Positions 62,240 through 64,000 of a stretch of 64,000 nt of DNA are shown here, one piece after another. This DNA is from an uncultured Eubacteriales bacterium (GTDB lineage: Bacteria > Bacillota > Clostridia > Christensenellales > Aristaeellaceae): the NCBI GenBank assembly GCA_900318145.1, contig ONJM01000009.1, positions 1-64,000 on the forward strand. Direction: 5' to 3'. The notes beneath the pieces are model-generated. The model was not told the DNA's origin and ran no database searches. It saw only the letters and a program-made list of their open reading frames with translations. Position numbers and translations under genes: made by a program. The first letter of the stretch is position 1. Each line of letters opens with the position of its first letter.

Positions 62240-64000
<1,761 letters not shown>

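Overview
The window reads as a chromosomal segment of an obligately anaerobic, fermentative Gram-positive bacterium (Bacillota, class Clostridia; a gut or rumen lineage such as Christensenellales would fit, but this is inference). The supporting content is a sensory/catalytic [FeFe]-hydrogenase operon, ferredoxin-dependent 2-oxoacid oxidoreductases, an Rnf complex, an Rqc2-type NFACT protein, an ECF riboflavin transporter under an FMN riboswitch, and an LplB/LplC-type polysaccharide ABC transporter. Most of the DNA is GC-rich. The exception is about 18.3-25.0 kb, which is clearly AT-richer and carries a giant surface protein and an insertion sequence.

Layout. 0-5.3 kb (+): an APH-fold kinase, then an hfs-like operon (2Fe-2S protein, PAS hydrogenase, SpoIIE-type phosphatase, second hydrogenase). 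5.4-5.75 kb (-): tRNA-Ala(CGC) preceded by a truncated tRNA-like copy, with its own promoter and terminator. 5.8-8.3 kb (-): an Fe-S aldo/keto reductase and an AI-2E-family permease. 8.5-14.8 kb (+): an HI0933 flavoprotein, a DEDDh exonuclease, a nucleoside kinase, a zinc-ribbon Bax-inhibitor-like protein and a MATE transporter. 14.9-18.2 kb (-): rqcH, FMN riboswitch-ribU, and an esterase. 18.4-25.0 kb: a 1733-aa BspA-like LRR protein and a frameshifted IS481-like element flanked by exact 26-bp direct repeats. 25.1-31.1 kb (+): gpmI, an SGNH esterase, a four-subunit 2-oxoacid:ferredoxin oxidoreductase and msrC. 31.2-43.2 kb (-): the redox locus. 43.6-53.4 kb (-): a SIMPL protein and a polysaccharide-use cluster (GH5, binding protein, two permeases, a repeat-domain protein, a LacI regulator). 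53.6-55.7 kb (-): tex. 55.9-59.6 kb (+): iorA-iorB-paaK. 59.7-64.0 kb (-): gyrA and the 3' part of gyrB.

The most unusual locus is 31.2-43.2 kb. In transcription order it has rnfC, a fused rnfD-rnfG, rnfE, rnfA, rnfB, then a pentaheme NrfA-type ammonia-forming nitrite reductase fused at its C-terminus to five FMN-binding domains, then ResB and CcsA (System II cytochrome c assembly), and then, from its own promoter, a secreted FMN_bind/FAD reductase. My reading is that ferredoxin or NADH electrons leave through Rnf, reach extracytosolic covalently bound flavins, and are delivered to the attached NrfA head or to the separate flavoreductase. NrfA catalytic residues appear intact, including the CXXCK site. 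The fifth flavin domain has lost the Gly of its attachment motif. ApbE, the flavin transferase that would load FMN, is not in the window. RibU just upstream of this region supplies riboflavin, but any functional link is speculative.

The glycan cluster (44.5-53.4 kb) shares an unrecognised ~150-residue domain between the GH5 enzyme and a secreted three-domain protein. It also shows a long intercistronic hairpin and a LacI gene whose -10 box lies inside a palindrome. All functional calls come from reading motifs; no database search was run.
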